NCBI GenBank assembly: GCA_051745835.1
Contig: JBNJEL010000043.1
Span: 1 to 14,883, forward strand
Origin: JBNJEL01 sp051745835
GTDB taxonomy: Bacteria > Bacillota > Halanaerobiia > Halobacteroidales > Acetohalobiaceae
Reading direction: 5' to 3'
Length of the DNA: 14,883 nt
This document shows positions 6,682 to 13,735 of the stretch, piece after piece (within the stretch, counting starts at the first letter, position 1; every line of letters begins with the position of its first letter). The notes beneath the pieces are model-generated. The model saw nothing but the letters and a program-made list of their open reading frames with translations, was not told the origin of the DNA and did not search any database. A program made the position numbers and the translations under genes.

Positions 6682-7176
6682 ATGGTTAAGCAATTAATTA
6701 AGATTTTGCAAGCAGAGTATCAGATCTATCAACAGCTTTATCAATTAGGTCAAGATAAAAAAGAGACAATTATAGATAATCGTGTTGATGATCTATTAAG
6801 TATTATTGAAGAGGAAGAAGATAAGTTACGCAAGATTCAGACTCTAGAAGAGAAGCGAATTGCTAAGTTAGAAGAAATTATTGCTGCTAAAGACTTAGAA
6901 GAAGGATTTACTTTTGCTGAGCTGGTAGCTGTAATTGATGAACCTAAAAAGAGTAAGTTAAAATCAGTTCGTGCAGATCTGTTAGAATTACTTACAGATT
7001 TAGAAGAGCTTAATGATCGCAATGCTAATTTGATTCAAGAATCGCTACAGCTTAATAATTATACGATGAAGTTATTGACCGGTGATAATATAGATAAGAA
7101 TAATACTTATCAGAAGTCAGGTACCGCAAAGAAGAATGGTCGTTCTCCAACTAGTATTATCGACCATAAGGCATAG
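6682..7176 (+). CDS. flgN: FlgN-type flagellar export chaperone
   Basis: A 164-residue, largely alpha-helical cytoplasmic protein (coiled coil about 5-60 and 80-130). FlgN binds the hook-filament junction proteins FlgK and FlgL and delivers them to the export apparatus; both are encoded directly downstream. The early acidic-Leu run (LLSIIEEEEDKLRKIQTLEEKR, about 38-59) and the C-terminal end (TYQKSG, then IIDHKA) fit the family. AGGAAGTG (6666-6673) lies before the ATG, 19 bases after flgM. Its TAG stop overlaps the flgK ribosome binding site, suggesting coupled translation. Confidence 0.85.
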   Translation: MVKQLIKILQAEYQIYQQLYQLGQDKKETIIDNRVDDLLSIIEEEEDKLRKIQTLEEKRIAKLEEIIAAKDLEEGFTFAELVAVIDEPKKSKLKSVRADLLELLTDLEELNDRNANLIQESLQLNNYTMKLLTGDNIDKNNTYQKSGTAKKNGRSPTSIIDHKA

Positions 7177-7190
7177 GAGGTTTATAGAGG

Positions 7191-8957
7191 ATGAGTTCAA
7201 CATTTGGTAGTATAGAGTTAGGTAAGAAAGCCTTACAAGTTCAAAAGAAGTCCTTAGATGTAACAGGACATAATATATCGAATGCCAATACTGAAGGATT
7301 TCACCGTCAGGAAGCAGTTCAAACTGCTGATGATCCGTTAACTATTTATCAGGGAACAGAAGCAGGGCAGATAGGTACTGGAGTTAGAATTGATGAGATT
7401 AGACGGCTTAAAGATGATTTTATTGCTGATCAGATTCGTGAAGAGACGAGTGCTCAAGGTAAGTGGGAAGTGAAGAATCAAGCACTAGAACAGTTGGAAT
7501 TAATCTTTAATGAACCATCAGATAAAAGTCTTGATAATTCAATGGATCAGTTCTGGTCTTCGCTACAGGAGCTTAATAATAATCCTAATGATGAATCAGT
7601 ACGGGCAACTGTGCGCGAGCGAGCTTTATCTTTAACTGATACATTTAATCATTTAGATGATCAGCTGCGTGACTATCGTACTTCACTCAATGATGAACTA
7701 AAAACTAAGGTCGATGATGTAAACTCCTATTCTCAGCGAATTGCGGACTTAAATAATCAGATTAGACGAGTGGAGAGTATGGATCAGAATGCTAATGACT
7801 TAGAGGATAAACGCGATTTATTGATTGATAAGTTATCTAAGATTGCTGATGTTTCGACTAGTCAATCTACTAATGGAGCAATTAATGTAAACTTAAAAGG
7901 ACAGTCGTTAGTTGAACAGGATAGTGCTAAAAAAATTAAAGCTGTCGAAGATAAAGCTAGTGATCCTAACTTTGAACGTACTGTAGAAGTTAGATGGGAG
8001 CGTAATGATCACGAAGTTGACTTTAGTGATGGAGAGATGCAGGGATTATTGGAAGCTCGGGATGAAGAGATTCCTAAGTATGTTGAGCAGCTTAATAAGA
8101 TGGCTGATACCTTGAAAACAGAGTTTAATGCTCAACATCAACAGGGTTATGGTTTAAGTGATACGGAGATGACAGAGATGGAATCTGATGTACAATCTAA
8201 TCCTAATGATCCTTTAGAAGGTGAAACAGGTGAGTTAGGAGTAATGGTTAATGGAAGTTTGACTGATTTGGTGAGTATAGCTAGCGGTGATGATTTAACT
8301 ACGATTGCCAATAAAATAGATGGTGTTAGTGGAGTTGATGCAAAAGTTAAAGATAGTAATGGCGACGGGACTGATGATAAATTAGAGGTGACTAGTACGA
8401 CTAGCGGAGATAAGATAGACTTGCTTAATACTAGTGATAGTGATTCTGGCGAAGTGAATGTAATTGAGGAATTAGGAATTAAAGGTACTGGTGCTGAGCG
8501 TGACTTCTTTACTGGCACTACAGCAAAGGATATTGATTTAACTGATGAGATTAAAAGCGATAATGGATTGGCTAATATAGCAGCAGCTTCGCGAGCGAGT
8601 GATAGTGCTAATAATGATGGAGTTAATGATTATGCTGGTGACGGCAGTAATGCTTTGCAGATGGCAGAGGTTGGTAGTGAGAAATTATTTAATTCCGGTA
8701 CATCTGATATAGGAGAGTATTATGGAGCTAATATTTCTAAGTTAGGTGTTGATGGACAGCGGGCAGAGCGAATGGTGAATAATCAAGAGGATTTAACTAA
8801 ACAGCTAAAAAAACGGCGCGATTCAGAATCGGGAGTTTCGTTAGATGAAGAGATGTCAAATTTAGTTAAGGATCAGCACGCTTATAGTGCAGCAGCGAAA
8901 TTTACTTCGACAATGGATCAGATGTTAGAAGTTTTAGTTAATCAGGTTAAACGATAA
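7191..8957 (+). CDS. flgK: FlgK hook-filament junction protein (HAP1)
   Basis: A 588-residue exported protein joining hook to filament. The N-terminal D0/D1 helices are typical: SSTFGSIELGKKALQVQKKSLDVTGHNISNANTEGF at about 2-37. The C-terminal helix is equally typical: DEEMSNLVKDQHAYSAAAKFTSTMDQMLEVL (about 552-582). Between them lies a long, very acidic variable region. Residues about 355-415 resemble a Flagellin_IN motif (DDLTTIANKIDGVSGVDAKV) and contain the loop DSNGDGTDD (388-396), which looks like a calcium-binding DxDxDG loop. I see no cysteine. There is no cleaved signal; export is by the flagellar type III system with FlgN. AGGAGG (7175-7180) lies 10 bases before the ATG. Confidence 0.95.
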   Translation: MSSTFGSIELGKKALQVQKKSLDVTGHNISNANTEGFHRQEAVQTADDPLTIYQGTEAGQIGTGVRIDEIRRLKDDFIADQIREETSAQGKWEVKNQALEQLELIFNEPSDKSLDNSMDQFWSSLQELNNNPNDESVRATVRERALSLTDTFNHLDDQLRDYRTSLNDELKTKVDDVNSYSQRIADLNNQIRRVESMDQNANDLEDKRDLLIDKLSKIADVSTSQSTNGAINVNLKGQSLVEQDSAKKIKAVEDKASDPNFERTVEVRWERNDHEVDFSDGEMQGLLEARDEEIPKYVEQLNKMADTLKTEFNAQHQQGYGLSDTEMTEMESDVQSNPNDPLEGETGELGVMVNGSLTDLVSIASGDDLTTIANKIDGVSGVDAKVKDSNGDGTDDKLEVTSTTSGDKIDLLNTSDSDSGEVNVIEELGIKGTGAERDFFTGTTAKDIDLTDEIKSDNGLANIAAASRASDSANNDGVNDYAGDGSNALQMAEVGSEKLFNSGTSDIGEYYGANISKLGVDGQRAERMVNNQEDLTKQLKKRRDSESGVSLDEEMSNLVKDQHAYSAAAKFTSTMDQMLEVLVNQVKR

Positions 8958-9001
8958 AGAACAAAGTGTTAGCTGAATAAAGATGTAAGAGGAGGGGTAG
9001 G

Positions 9002-9886
9002 ATGCGGGTTACAAATGGAATGATGGTTAATAATTTGTTAGATAATATCAGTGATAGTAATGAACGTTTAGAAAGATATAATGATCAGCTTTCGACAGGG
9101 AAGCAGTTTGATCGTCCTTCACAAGATCCAACCGGCACAGTTACAAGTATGGGGCTTTCTTCCGACATAGGTGAGAATCAACAATTTAACCGCAATATTG
9201 ACCAGGCATTATCGTGGATGGGTTATAGTGAAAGTGCTCTCAAAGATGCTAATAAGATTATGCAAAAGGTTAGAGAATCAGCAGTAAGAGGTGCTAATGA
9301 TTCACTTAGTGATACTGACCGACAGAATATTGCTGATGAAGTAGAGGAGTTAGGTAATAATTTAGCTGAAATAGCTAATTCTTCCTATAAAGGAGATTAT
9401 ATCTTTGCCGGTGATAAAGTAGAGGTTAAACCATATCAAGAGACTGATCCTAATAAGACTGGATTTGGTTACCGAGGAAATAAGGAAGGATTAAACAAAG
9501 AGATTACTAAAGGTTCTAAGATGAATATTAATCAAGATGGTGCATTCTTTGCTGAAGTTTTTGAAAATATTGATAATCTTGTCAAAGATTTGCGTTCGGG
9601 TGATATTGTTGCTAATTCTGATGATCGTTTAACTGAATTAGATAATAGTTTAGATACAGTTATTCGTAAGCGATCAGAATTAGGATCTAAGGTTAATCGA
9701 TTAGAATTAACTCAGAATCGTTTAGAGGATAATGAAGTTAATTTAAAAGAATTAAAGTCAGAGAATGAAGATGTAGATATTGCAGAAACAATCATGAATC
9801 TCAAAATGAGTGAGAATGTACATCGGGCAGCTTTATCATCTGGTTCGCGGATTATTCAGCCTAGTTTGGTTGACTTCTTAAAGTAG
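9002..9886 (+). CDS. flgL: FlgL hook-filament junction protein (HAP3)
   Basis: A 294-residue flagellin-like protein, normal length for FlgL. The N-terminal part MRVTNGMMVNNLLDNISDSN and LSTGKQFDRPSQDPTG (about 31-46) is the FlgL form of the flagellin D0/D1 domain. The C-terminal helix reads NLKMSENVHRAALSSGSRI, ending in SLVDFLK. The middle is short and acidic, with GDYIFAGDKVEVKPY (about 133-147), the usual 'YLFAG' turn. FlgL links FlgK to flagellin. GAGGAGGGG (8989-8997) lies 4-6 bases before the ATG. It is 44 bases after flgK with no promoter or terminator between. Confidence 0.95.
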   Translation: MRVTNGMMVNNLLDNISDSNERLERYNDQLSTGKQFDRPSQDPTGTVTSMGLSSDIGENQQFNRNIDQALSWMGYSESALKDANKIMQKVRESAVRGANDSLSDTDRQNIADEVEELGNNLAEIANSSYKGDYIFAGDKVEVKPYQETDPNKTGFGYRGNKEGLNKEITKGSKMNINQDGAFFAEVFENIDNLVKDLRSGDIVANSDDRLTELDNSLDTVIRKRSELGSKVNRLELTQNRLEDNEVNLKELKSENEDVDIAETIMNLKMSENVHRAALSSGSRIIQPSLVDFLK

Positions 9887-9900
9887 AGGAGGTGAGTTAG

Positions 9901-10455
9901 TTGCAATTAATTATTAATCAGCAACGAGGTAAGATTGGAATTAATACAACTCCTTCTCAGATGGAAGTAAGACAGAAGGCTGCGAATTATCAATTAGATC
10001 AGTTGCCCGGTCGTTTAAATATTAGTAATCAAGCGGGTAAAGTAGAGGTTAGTTATCGTGCTGTACGGTCTGATCTTAATTCTAAAAATTATCGAGAGTA
10101 TAGTCGTGAATTAGTAGAAAAGGGGCGTCAACTAGCGCTAGAAGGCATAACTAGGTATGCTCAACAGGGAGATCAGTTAGCCCGGATTGAGCAAGATAGC
10201 ACTCCTTTAATTAGTCAGGCGGTAGAGAATGCTCAAGATGAGAATAAGAAGATAGGTTTACGCTGGAAGCGAGGAGCAGAAGTTTCCTATCAGTCCGGTA
10301 AGCAAGAGATTGACTTTGTTCAACAGGATATTGATGGAATAGAGTTAACTATTAGTGAAAATAAACCTCAAATTAGAGCACAACAGGGTAAAGTAGATGT
10401 CTATCTTAAAGATCAGTCGAGATTAGAAATTAATTTTGTGGATCAACGAGTGTAG
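9901..10455 (+). CDS. yviE: YviE-like protein (DUF6470 family)
   Basis: A 184-residue protein of unknown function found between flgL and fliW in many Firmicutes. It starts LIINQQRGKIGINTTPSQMEVRQ and carries several beta-strand phrases of the form 'G-K-V-(E/D)-V-x-Y' (for example about 47-54 and 161-166), with a helical middle (about 70-115). The start is TTG at 9901, fixed by a perfect AGGAGGTGA (9887-9895); the only nearby GTG runs into a stop. It is 14 bases after flgL and 11 before fliW. No signal peptide is seen. The job is unknown; context suggests filament assembly or its regulation. Confidence 0.8.
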   Translation: MQLIINQQRGKIGINTTPSQMEVRQKAANYQLDQLPGRLNISNQAGKVEVSYRAVRSDLNSKNYREYSRELVEKGRQLALEGITRYAQQGDQLARIEQDSTPLISQAVENAQDENKKIGLRWKRGAEVSYQSGKQEIDFVQQDIDGIELTISENKPQIRAQQGKVDVYLKDQSRLEINFVDQRV

Positions 10456-10466
10456 GAGGTTATGAG

Positions 10467-10913
10467 ATGAAGATTGAGACAACAAGATTTGGTGAATTAG
10501 AGATTGATAGTGAAGGAGTAATTGAGTTTCCGACAGGATTAGCTGGATTTGAAGAGATTAAGGAGTATGTCTTATTAACAAGAGAAGCACCTTTTTTATG
10601 GTTGCAGGCAGCTAATGAACCTGATTTAGCTTTTGTAGTAACTAATCCTTGGAATTTTTATTCTCAGTATGAATTTGAGTTAAAGGATAAAGTTCAGCAG
10701 GAGTTAAAAATTAATAAATCAGCAGAGGTATTAACTTTAACTTTAGTAGTAATTCCTAATCAAATAAAGAAGATGAGCATTAATCTTAAAGCTCCATTGA
10801 TAATCAATCAACAACAAAAGCTAGCTAAACAGATTATTTTAGAAGAAGAGTATCCAATTAAGTATTATCTGCTGGAAGGTCAGGGGGCAGATTATGTTAG
10901 TATTAACGCGTAA
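10467..10913 (+). CDS. fliW: FliW flagellar assembly factor
   Basis: A 148-residue all-beta cytoplasmic protein. FliW binds CsrA and keeps it off flagellin mRNA; free flagellin in the cell takes FliW away, releasing CsrA to stop flagellin translation. Family marks are the N-terminal TRFGELEID, then IEFPTGLAGFEE (about 19-30) and FLWLQA with DLAFVVTNPW (about 43-62). The C-terminal part ends PIKYYLLEGQ. The length is normal. AGGAGG (10454-10459) lies 7 bases before the ATG; a nearer out-of-frame ATG at 10462 is not used. The last 20 bases overlap csrA, so the two partners are probably made together. Confidence 0.95.
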   Translation: MKIETTRFGELEIDSEGVIEFPTGLAGFEEIKEYVLLTREAPFLWLQAANEPDLAFVVTNPWNFYSQYEFELKDKVQQELKINKSAEVLTLTLVVIPNQIKKMSINLKAPLIINQQQKLAKQIILEEEYPIKYYLLEGQGADYVSINA

Positions 10914-11151
10914 ACAAGAAGAAAGTATTATCGTTGATGATCAAGTTGAGATTAAGATATTAGAGATAGAAGGCAATCAAGTGAAATTAGGAATTGAAGC
11001 TCCATCTGAAATAAGTATCCATCGTCAAGAAGTTTATTGTCAGATTGAAGATGAGAATAAGCAGGCAGTAATTAAGAATAAGGGTGAATTAAATCAACTT
11101 TTAAAAGAGGTTCAAAAAAGCAGTAAACAGTCTAAAAGTGAAAGTAATTAG
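10894..11151 (+). CDS. csrA: CsrA translational regulator
   Basis: An 85-residue RNA-binding dimer that recognises GGA in hairpin loops and blocks ribosome access, in flagellated Firmicutes mainly on flagellin mRNA. The N-terminus MLVLTRKQEESIIV and the segment KLGIEAPSEISIHRQEVY (about 31-48) hold the family's RNA-contact residues, including L4, R6 and the Arg of HRQE. Many CsrA proteins have 60-75 residues; here a polar tail of about 20 (after KGELNQL) rich in Lys, Ser and Gln is added. AGGGGG (10882-10887) lies 6 bases before the ATG inside fliW. A likely target hairpin lies at 11343-11364, in front of flagellin. Confidence 0.95.
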   Translation: MLVLTRKQEESIIVDDQVEIKILEIEGNQVKLGIEAPSEISIHRQEVYCQIEDENKQAVIKNKGELNQLLKEVQKSSKQSKSESN

Positions 11152-11190
11152 CAGTTAATTAACTTAGATTAGATTTATTAGCTGTTTAAT
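11152..11190 (+). terminator. Weak terminator-like hairpin after csrA
   Basis: CAGTTAAT (11152-11159) can pair with ATTAGCTG (11177-11184) over 8 pairs with one G-U, followed by TTTAATATTATT. The stem is AT-rich and the loop is 17 bases, so this is a poor terminator; it directly follows the csrA stop and is the only candidate before the flagellin promoter. Confidence 0.3.
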
Positions 11191-11205
11191 ATTATTGAAA
11201 TAGTT

Positions 11206-11231
11206 TAAAAATTATAGGTATTATTCGATAA
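11206..11231 (+). promoter_or_regulatory. Sigma-28 promoter of the flagellin gene
   Basis: TAAA (11206-11209), 14 bases, then TTCGATAA (11224-11231), matching 6 of 8 positions of the sigma-28 -10 consensus GCCGATAA. Transcription would start near 11239, giving a leader of about 155 bases. This matches flagellin control by sigma-28/sigma-D in other bacteria, and FlgM is encoded upstream. Confidence 0.75.
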
Positions 11232-11256
11232 CTATAATACAAGTTGTTGATAAAAG

Positions 11257-11325
11257 TTAGTAAGTGCTACTATTCTAGTAGTTTAATTAACTAGACTAGA
11301 ATAGTTGTAGTTGCTGACTTACTAA
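11257..11325 (+). promoter_or_regulatory. Long hairpin in the flagellin mRNA leader
   Basis: TTAGTAAGT (11257-11265) pairs with ACTTACTAA (11317-11325), and ACTATTCTAGT (11269-11279) pairs with ACTAGAATAGT (11295-11305), both perfectly. AGTT (11280-11283) and AACT (11289-11292) can close the tip. An uneven internal loop (11266-11268 opposite 11306-11316) separates the two stems. No T-run follows, so it is not a terminator. It lies about 18 bases from the predicted mRNA 5' end and may stabilise the transcript or present a binding site. Confidence 0.7.
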
Positions 11326-11342
11326 AGATAGTACAGCAATCT

Positions 11343-11385
11343 ACTTAGGCAAGGAAGCCTGAGTAATAAAAAATTCAAGGAGGAG
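11343..11385 (+). promoter_or_regulatory. Probable CsrA-binding hairpin and ribosome binding site of flagellin
   Basis: ACTTAGGC (11343-11350) pairs with GCCTGAGT (11357-11364), with one G-U, and presents the loop AAGGAA, so a GGA is in a hairpin loop as CsrA prefers. Downstream, AAGGAGGAG (11377-11385), the Shine-Dalgarno of ATG 11393, carries two more GGA motifs. An upstream site plus one over the ribosome binding site is the arrangement known for CsrA on Bacillus hag mRNA. Binding itself is inferred. Confidence 0.65.
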
Positions 11386-11392
11386 ATAGAAA

Positions 11393-12205
11393 ATGAGAAT
11401 TAATACTAATACTTCAGCGTTGAACTCTTATAATCAGTTAAAGCAGACTAATAATTCAATGGAGGGTTCATTAGAGAAGTTATCTTCCGGTAAACGAATC
11501 AATCGTGCTTCTGATGACGCAGCAGGCTTAGCCATCAGTCAGAAGATGACCGGTCAGACAAAAGGATTAGCGCAGGCACAGCGTAATGCACAGGATGGCA
11601 TCTCTATGATTCAGACAGCAGAGGGAGCTTTACAGGAGTCGCATTCTATGTTACAGCGAATGAGAGAGTTATCCGTTCAGGCAGCTAACGATAGTAATAC
11701 TGATGATGATCGAGCAGAAATCCAGGAGGAAGTTGATGAATTAACATCACAGATTAATGATATTGCTGAACAGACTCAATTTAATACTAAGAATTTATTA
11801 GATGGTTCAGCTTCAGGTGTAGAATTTCATGTTGGTGCTAATAAGGGAGAATCAATGAGTTTAAGTATTGATGATATGTCTGGAAGTGGGTTGAGTGTTA
11901 CAGGTGTTTCAGTAACTACTCAAACTGATGCTAATAGCGCAATATCAACAATTGATGATGCAATTACTCAAGTATCTAGTGAACGTTCTAAGTTAGGTGC
12001 TAAACAGAATCGTTTAGAGCATACAATTAATAACTTAAGTACTTCCGAAGAGAACTTAACATCAGCTAACTCTCGAATTAAAGATGTCGATATGGCTAAT
12101 GAGATGATGAATCTCAGTAAAGATCGGATTTTAAATCAAGCAGGTACTGCAATGTTAGCTCAGGCTAATCAGAAGTCACAGGGAGTATTACAACTATTAG
12201 GCTAA
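11393..12205 (+). CDS. fliC: Flagellin
   Basis: A 270-residue flagellin, the filament subunit (called hag in Bacillus). N-terminal D0/D1: MRINTNTSALNSYNQLKQTN, LSSGKRINRASDDAAGLAIS (about 29-48) and QDGISMIQTAEGAL (about 66-79). C-terminal D1/D0: RSKLGAKQNRLEHTINNLS, then SRIKDVDMANEMMNLSK, ending in QANQKSQGVLQLLG. The variable middle (about 135-190) is short, so the filament surface is compact; it has many Ser and Thr that could carry O-glycans. I see no cysteine. Export needs no signal peptide and uses FliS, encoded downstream. The leader has a sigma-28 promoter, two hairpins and a probable CsrA site; a GC-rich terminator follows. Confidence 0.97.
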   Translation: MRINTNTSALNSYNQLKQTNNSMEGSLEKLSSGKRINRASDDAAGLAISQKMTGQTKGLAQAQRNAQDGISMIQTAEGALQESHSMLQRMRELSVQAANDSNTDDDRAEIQEEVDELTSQINDIAEQTQFNTKNLLDGSASGVEFHVGANKGESMSLSIDDMSGSGLSVTGVSVTTQTDANSAISTIDDAITQVSSERSKLGAKQNRLEHTINNLSTSEENLTSANSRIKDVDMANEMMNLSKDRILNQAGTAMLAQANQKSQGVLQLLG

Positions 12206-12226
12206 GTTAAAGACGATTAATTTAAG

Positions 12227-12255
12227 GCCGGCCGGACTCTCCGGCTGGCACTTTT
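12227..12255 (+). terminator. GC-rich intrinsic terminator after flagellin
   Basis: GCCGGCCGG (12227-12235) pairs with CCGGCTGGC (12241-12249) over 9 pairs with one G-U and a 5-base loop, followed by AC and TTTT. It is the most GC-rich stem in an AT-rich window. No promoter is seen before fliD, so some readthrough is likely. Confidence 0.88.
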
Positions 12256-12295
12256 ACTTTAATGGGTAATTATAATTATGGAGGTGATGGAAGTT

Positions 12296-13714
12296 ATGGA
12301 TTTAGGTATTACGGGAATTGATATTGATCAACAGATTAATAAAATTTTAAATTCTGAGTTTAGTACTAAGTATGAGAATTTGAACCAAGAACAATCAGAT
12401 CTAGAAACAACTAAAGATACTTGGCGGGATGTTAACTCTCGGTTAAGTAAATTAAGTAATGGAATTTCAGATTTGAATTTTAGTTCAACTTTTAATTCTA
12501 ATGTTGTTAGTAGTAGTGATGAAAGTGTAGTAACAGCTACAGCTAATAGTGATGCTGTAGCTAATGATTATAATATTAATGTAAGTAATCTAGCCCAAAC
12601 TCATCGTGTGGTTTCTGATGATCAAGGAGGGGCAGATACAGAGTTAGGTTTAAATGCAGGTGAATTTTCTTTAGATATTGATGGTAAAACCATCACAGTT
12701 GGTGATGAGGGTGATATTGATAATACTACTACATTAAATGAATTGGTAGAACAGGTTAATAGTGATAGTGATAATTATGATGATTCTGGTAATCAATTAA
12801 TTAAAGCTTCAGCGGTGGATAATAAGTTAGTATTAGAGAGTGCTCAGACAGGTACAAGCAATTCAATATCAATTAATGATGATCCTAATGGGATTTTAGA
12901 TCAATTAGGATTAACAGACTTTAGTACAGATCTTAGTGATGGTGGAGATAGGGTTCAGCAGGCAGAAAATGCTCAATTTACAGTTGATGGAGTAGAAGTA
13001 ACTAGAGAAAGTAATACTGAAATTGATGATGTGATTGATAATCTTACATTTGATTTGCATAGTAGCGGTAGTTCTAACTTGAGTGTAAGTCCTGATACAG
13101 ATAAGGCTGTTAGTGCTGTTCAAGAATTTGTTGATCAGTATAATAGTACGATGGAATTTATCAATGATAAATCTAATTATGATGAGGAAAGCGAGGAAGC
13201 GGATGCATTACAAGGAGATAGTACTTTAATGCGTTTAGCTTCTAATTTGCGGCAGACAATAACTTCGGATGTGGATACTAATAATAAATATAATAATTTA
13301 TCATTAGTAGGAATTGAAATAGATCGCAGTGGTGAGATGTCCTTTGATCAAGATAAATTTAAAGCTGCTTTAGATGAAGCACCAGGAGAAGTAAGAGAGT
13401 TATTTAATGCTAGTGAAGATGATCAAGGGTTTGCGGGAGTAGCAACTAAATTGGATAATTATGTAAATGATTTAGTGCAGACGGGAGGAATTATTCCTGA
13501 GCGGATTGATATGTATGAAAATAGGATTCAATCTGCAAAAGATGAGATGGATTCGCTAGAGGATCGTTTATCTTCTCGTAAAGAGACTTTAGAGGAGGAA
13601 TTTAATGCTATGCAGAGTTCTATAGCTGAACTAAATAATCAGAGTAGTAATATGAATAGTATGTTAGGTAATATGGGTGGAGGTAGTATAAGTACACTGT
13701 TAGGTTCCCTATAA
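12296..13714 (+). CDS. fliD: FliD filament cap protein (HAP2)
   Basis: A 472-residue protein that caps the filament and folds flagellin into place. The N-terminus MDLGITGIDIDQQINKIL is the FliD 'GI-SGLD-D-I' type, and INVSNLAQTHRV (about 90-101) is a FliD hallmark. A Flagellin_IN-like segment follows (LNELVEQVNS, then KLVLESAQTGTSNSI). The C-terminal domain has SLVGIEIDRSGEMSFDQDKF (about 339-358) and a final coiled coil (YENRIQSAKDEMDSLEDRL, about 402-420). Acidic, with no visible cysteine. ATG 12296 is chosen because GGAGGTG (12280-12286) lies 9 bases upstream; in-frame ATGs at 12278 and 12287 overlap that site. Confidence 0.93.
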   Translation: MDLGITGIDIDQQINKILNSEFSTKYENLNQEQSDLETTKDTWRDVNSRLSKLSNGISDLNFSSTFNSNVVSSSDESVVTATANSDAVANDYNINVSNLAQTHRVVSDDQGGADTELGLNAGEFSLDIDGKTITVGDEGDIDNTTTLNELVEQVNSDSDNYDDSGNQLIKASAVDNKLVLESAQTGTSNSISINDDPNGILDQLGLTDFSTDLSDGGDRVQQAENAQFTVDGVEVTRESNTEIDDVIDNLTFDLHSSGSSNLSVSPDTDKAVSAVQEFVDQYNSTMEFINDKSNYDEESEEADALQGDSTLMRLASNLRQTITSDVDTNNKYNNLSLVGIEIDRSGEMSFDQDKFKAALDEAPGEVRELFNASEDDQGFAGVATKLDNYVNDLVQTGGIIPERIDMYENRIQSAKDEMDSLEDRLSSRKETLEEEFNAMQSSIAELNNQSSNMNSMLGNMGGGSISTLLGSL

Positions 13715-13735
13715 CTTTTGTGGAGGATAGAATAG

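Noticed and set aside
6837..7022. Open frame on the - strand inside flgN
   Set aside because: Low-complexity Ser-rich translation, a mirror of the helical coding frame.
8147..8518. Open frame on the - strand inside flgK
   Set aside because: Ser/Leu/Pro-rich translation typical of antisense to an acidic, Ser-rich gene.
8920..8960. ACGATAA near the end of flgK as a sigma-28 -10 for flgL
   Set aside because: There is no TAAA at the right distance and the bases are explained by flgK codons.
12271..12276. TATAAT before fliD as a promoter -10
   Set aside because: No -35 at proper spacing, and the transcript would start inside or after the ribosome binding site.
12911..13123. Open frame on the - strand inside fliD
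   Set aside because: Antisense to a well-supported gene, with Ile/Thr/Cys-rich noise and no start signals.
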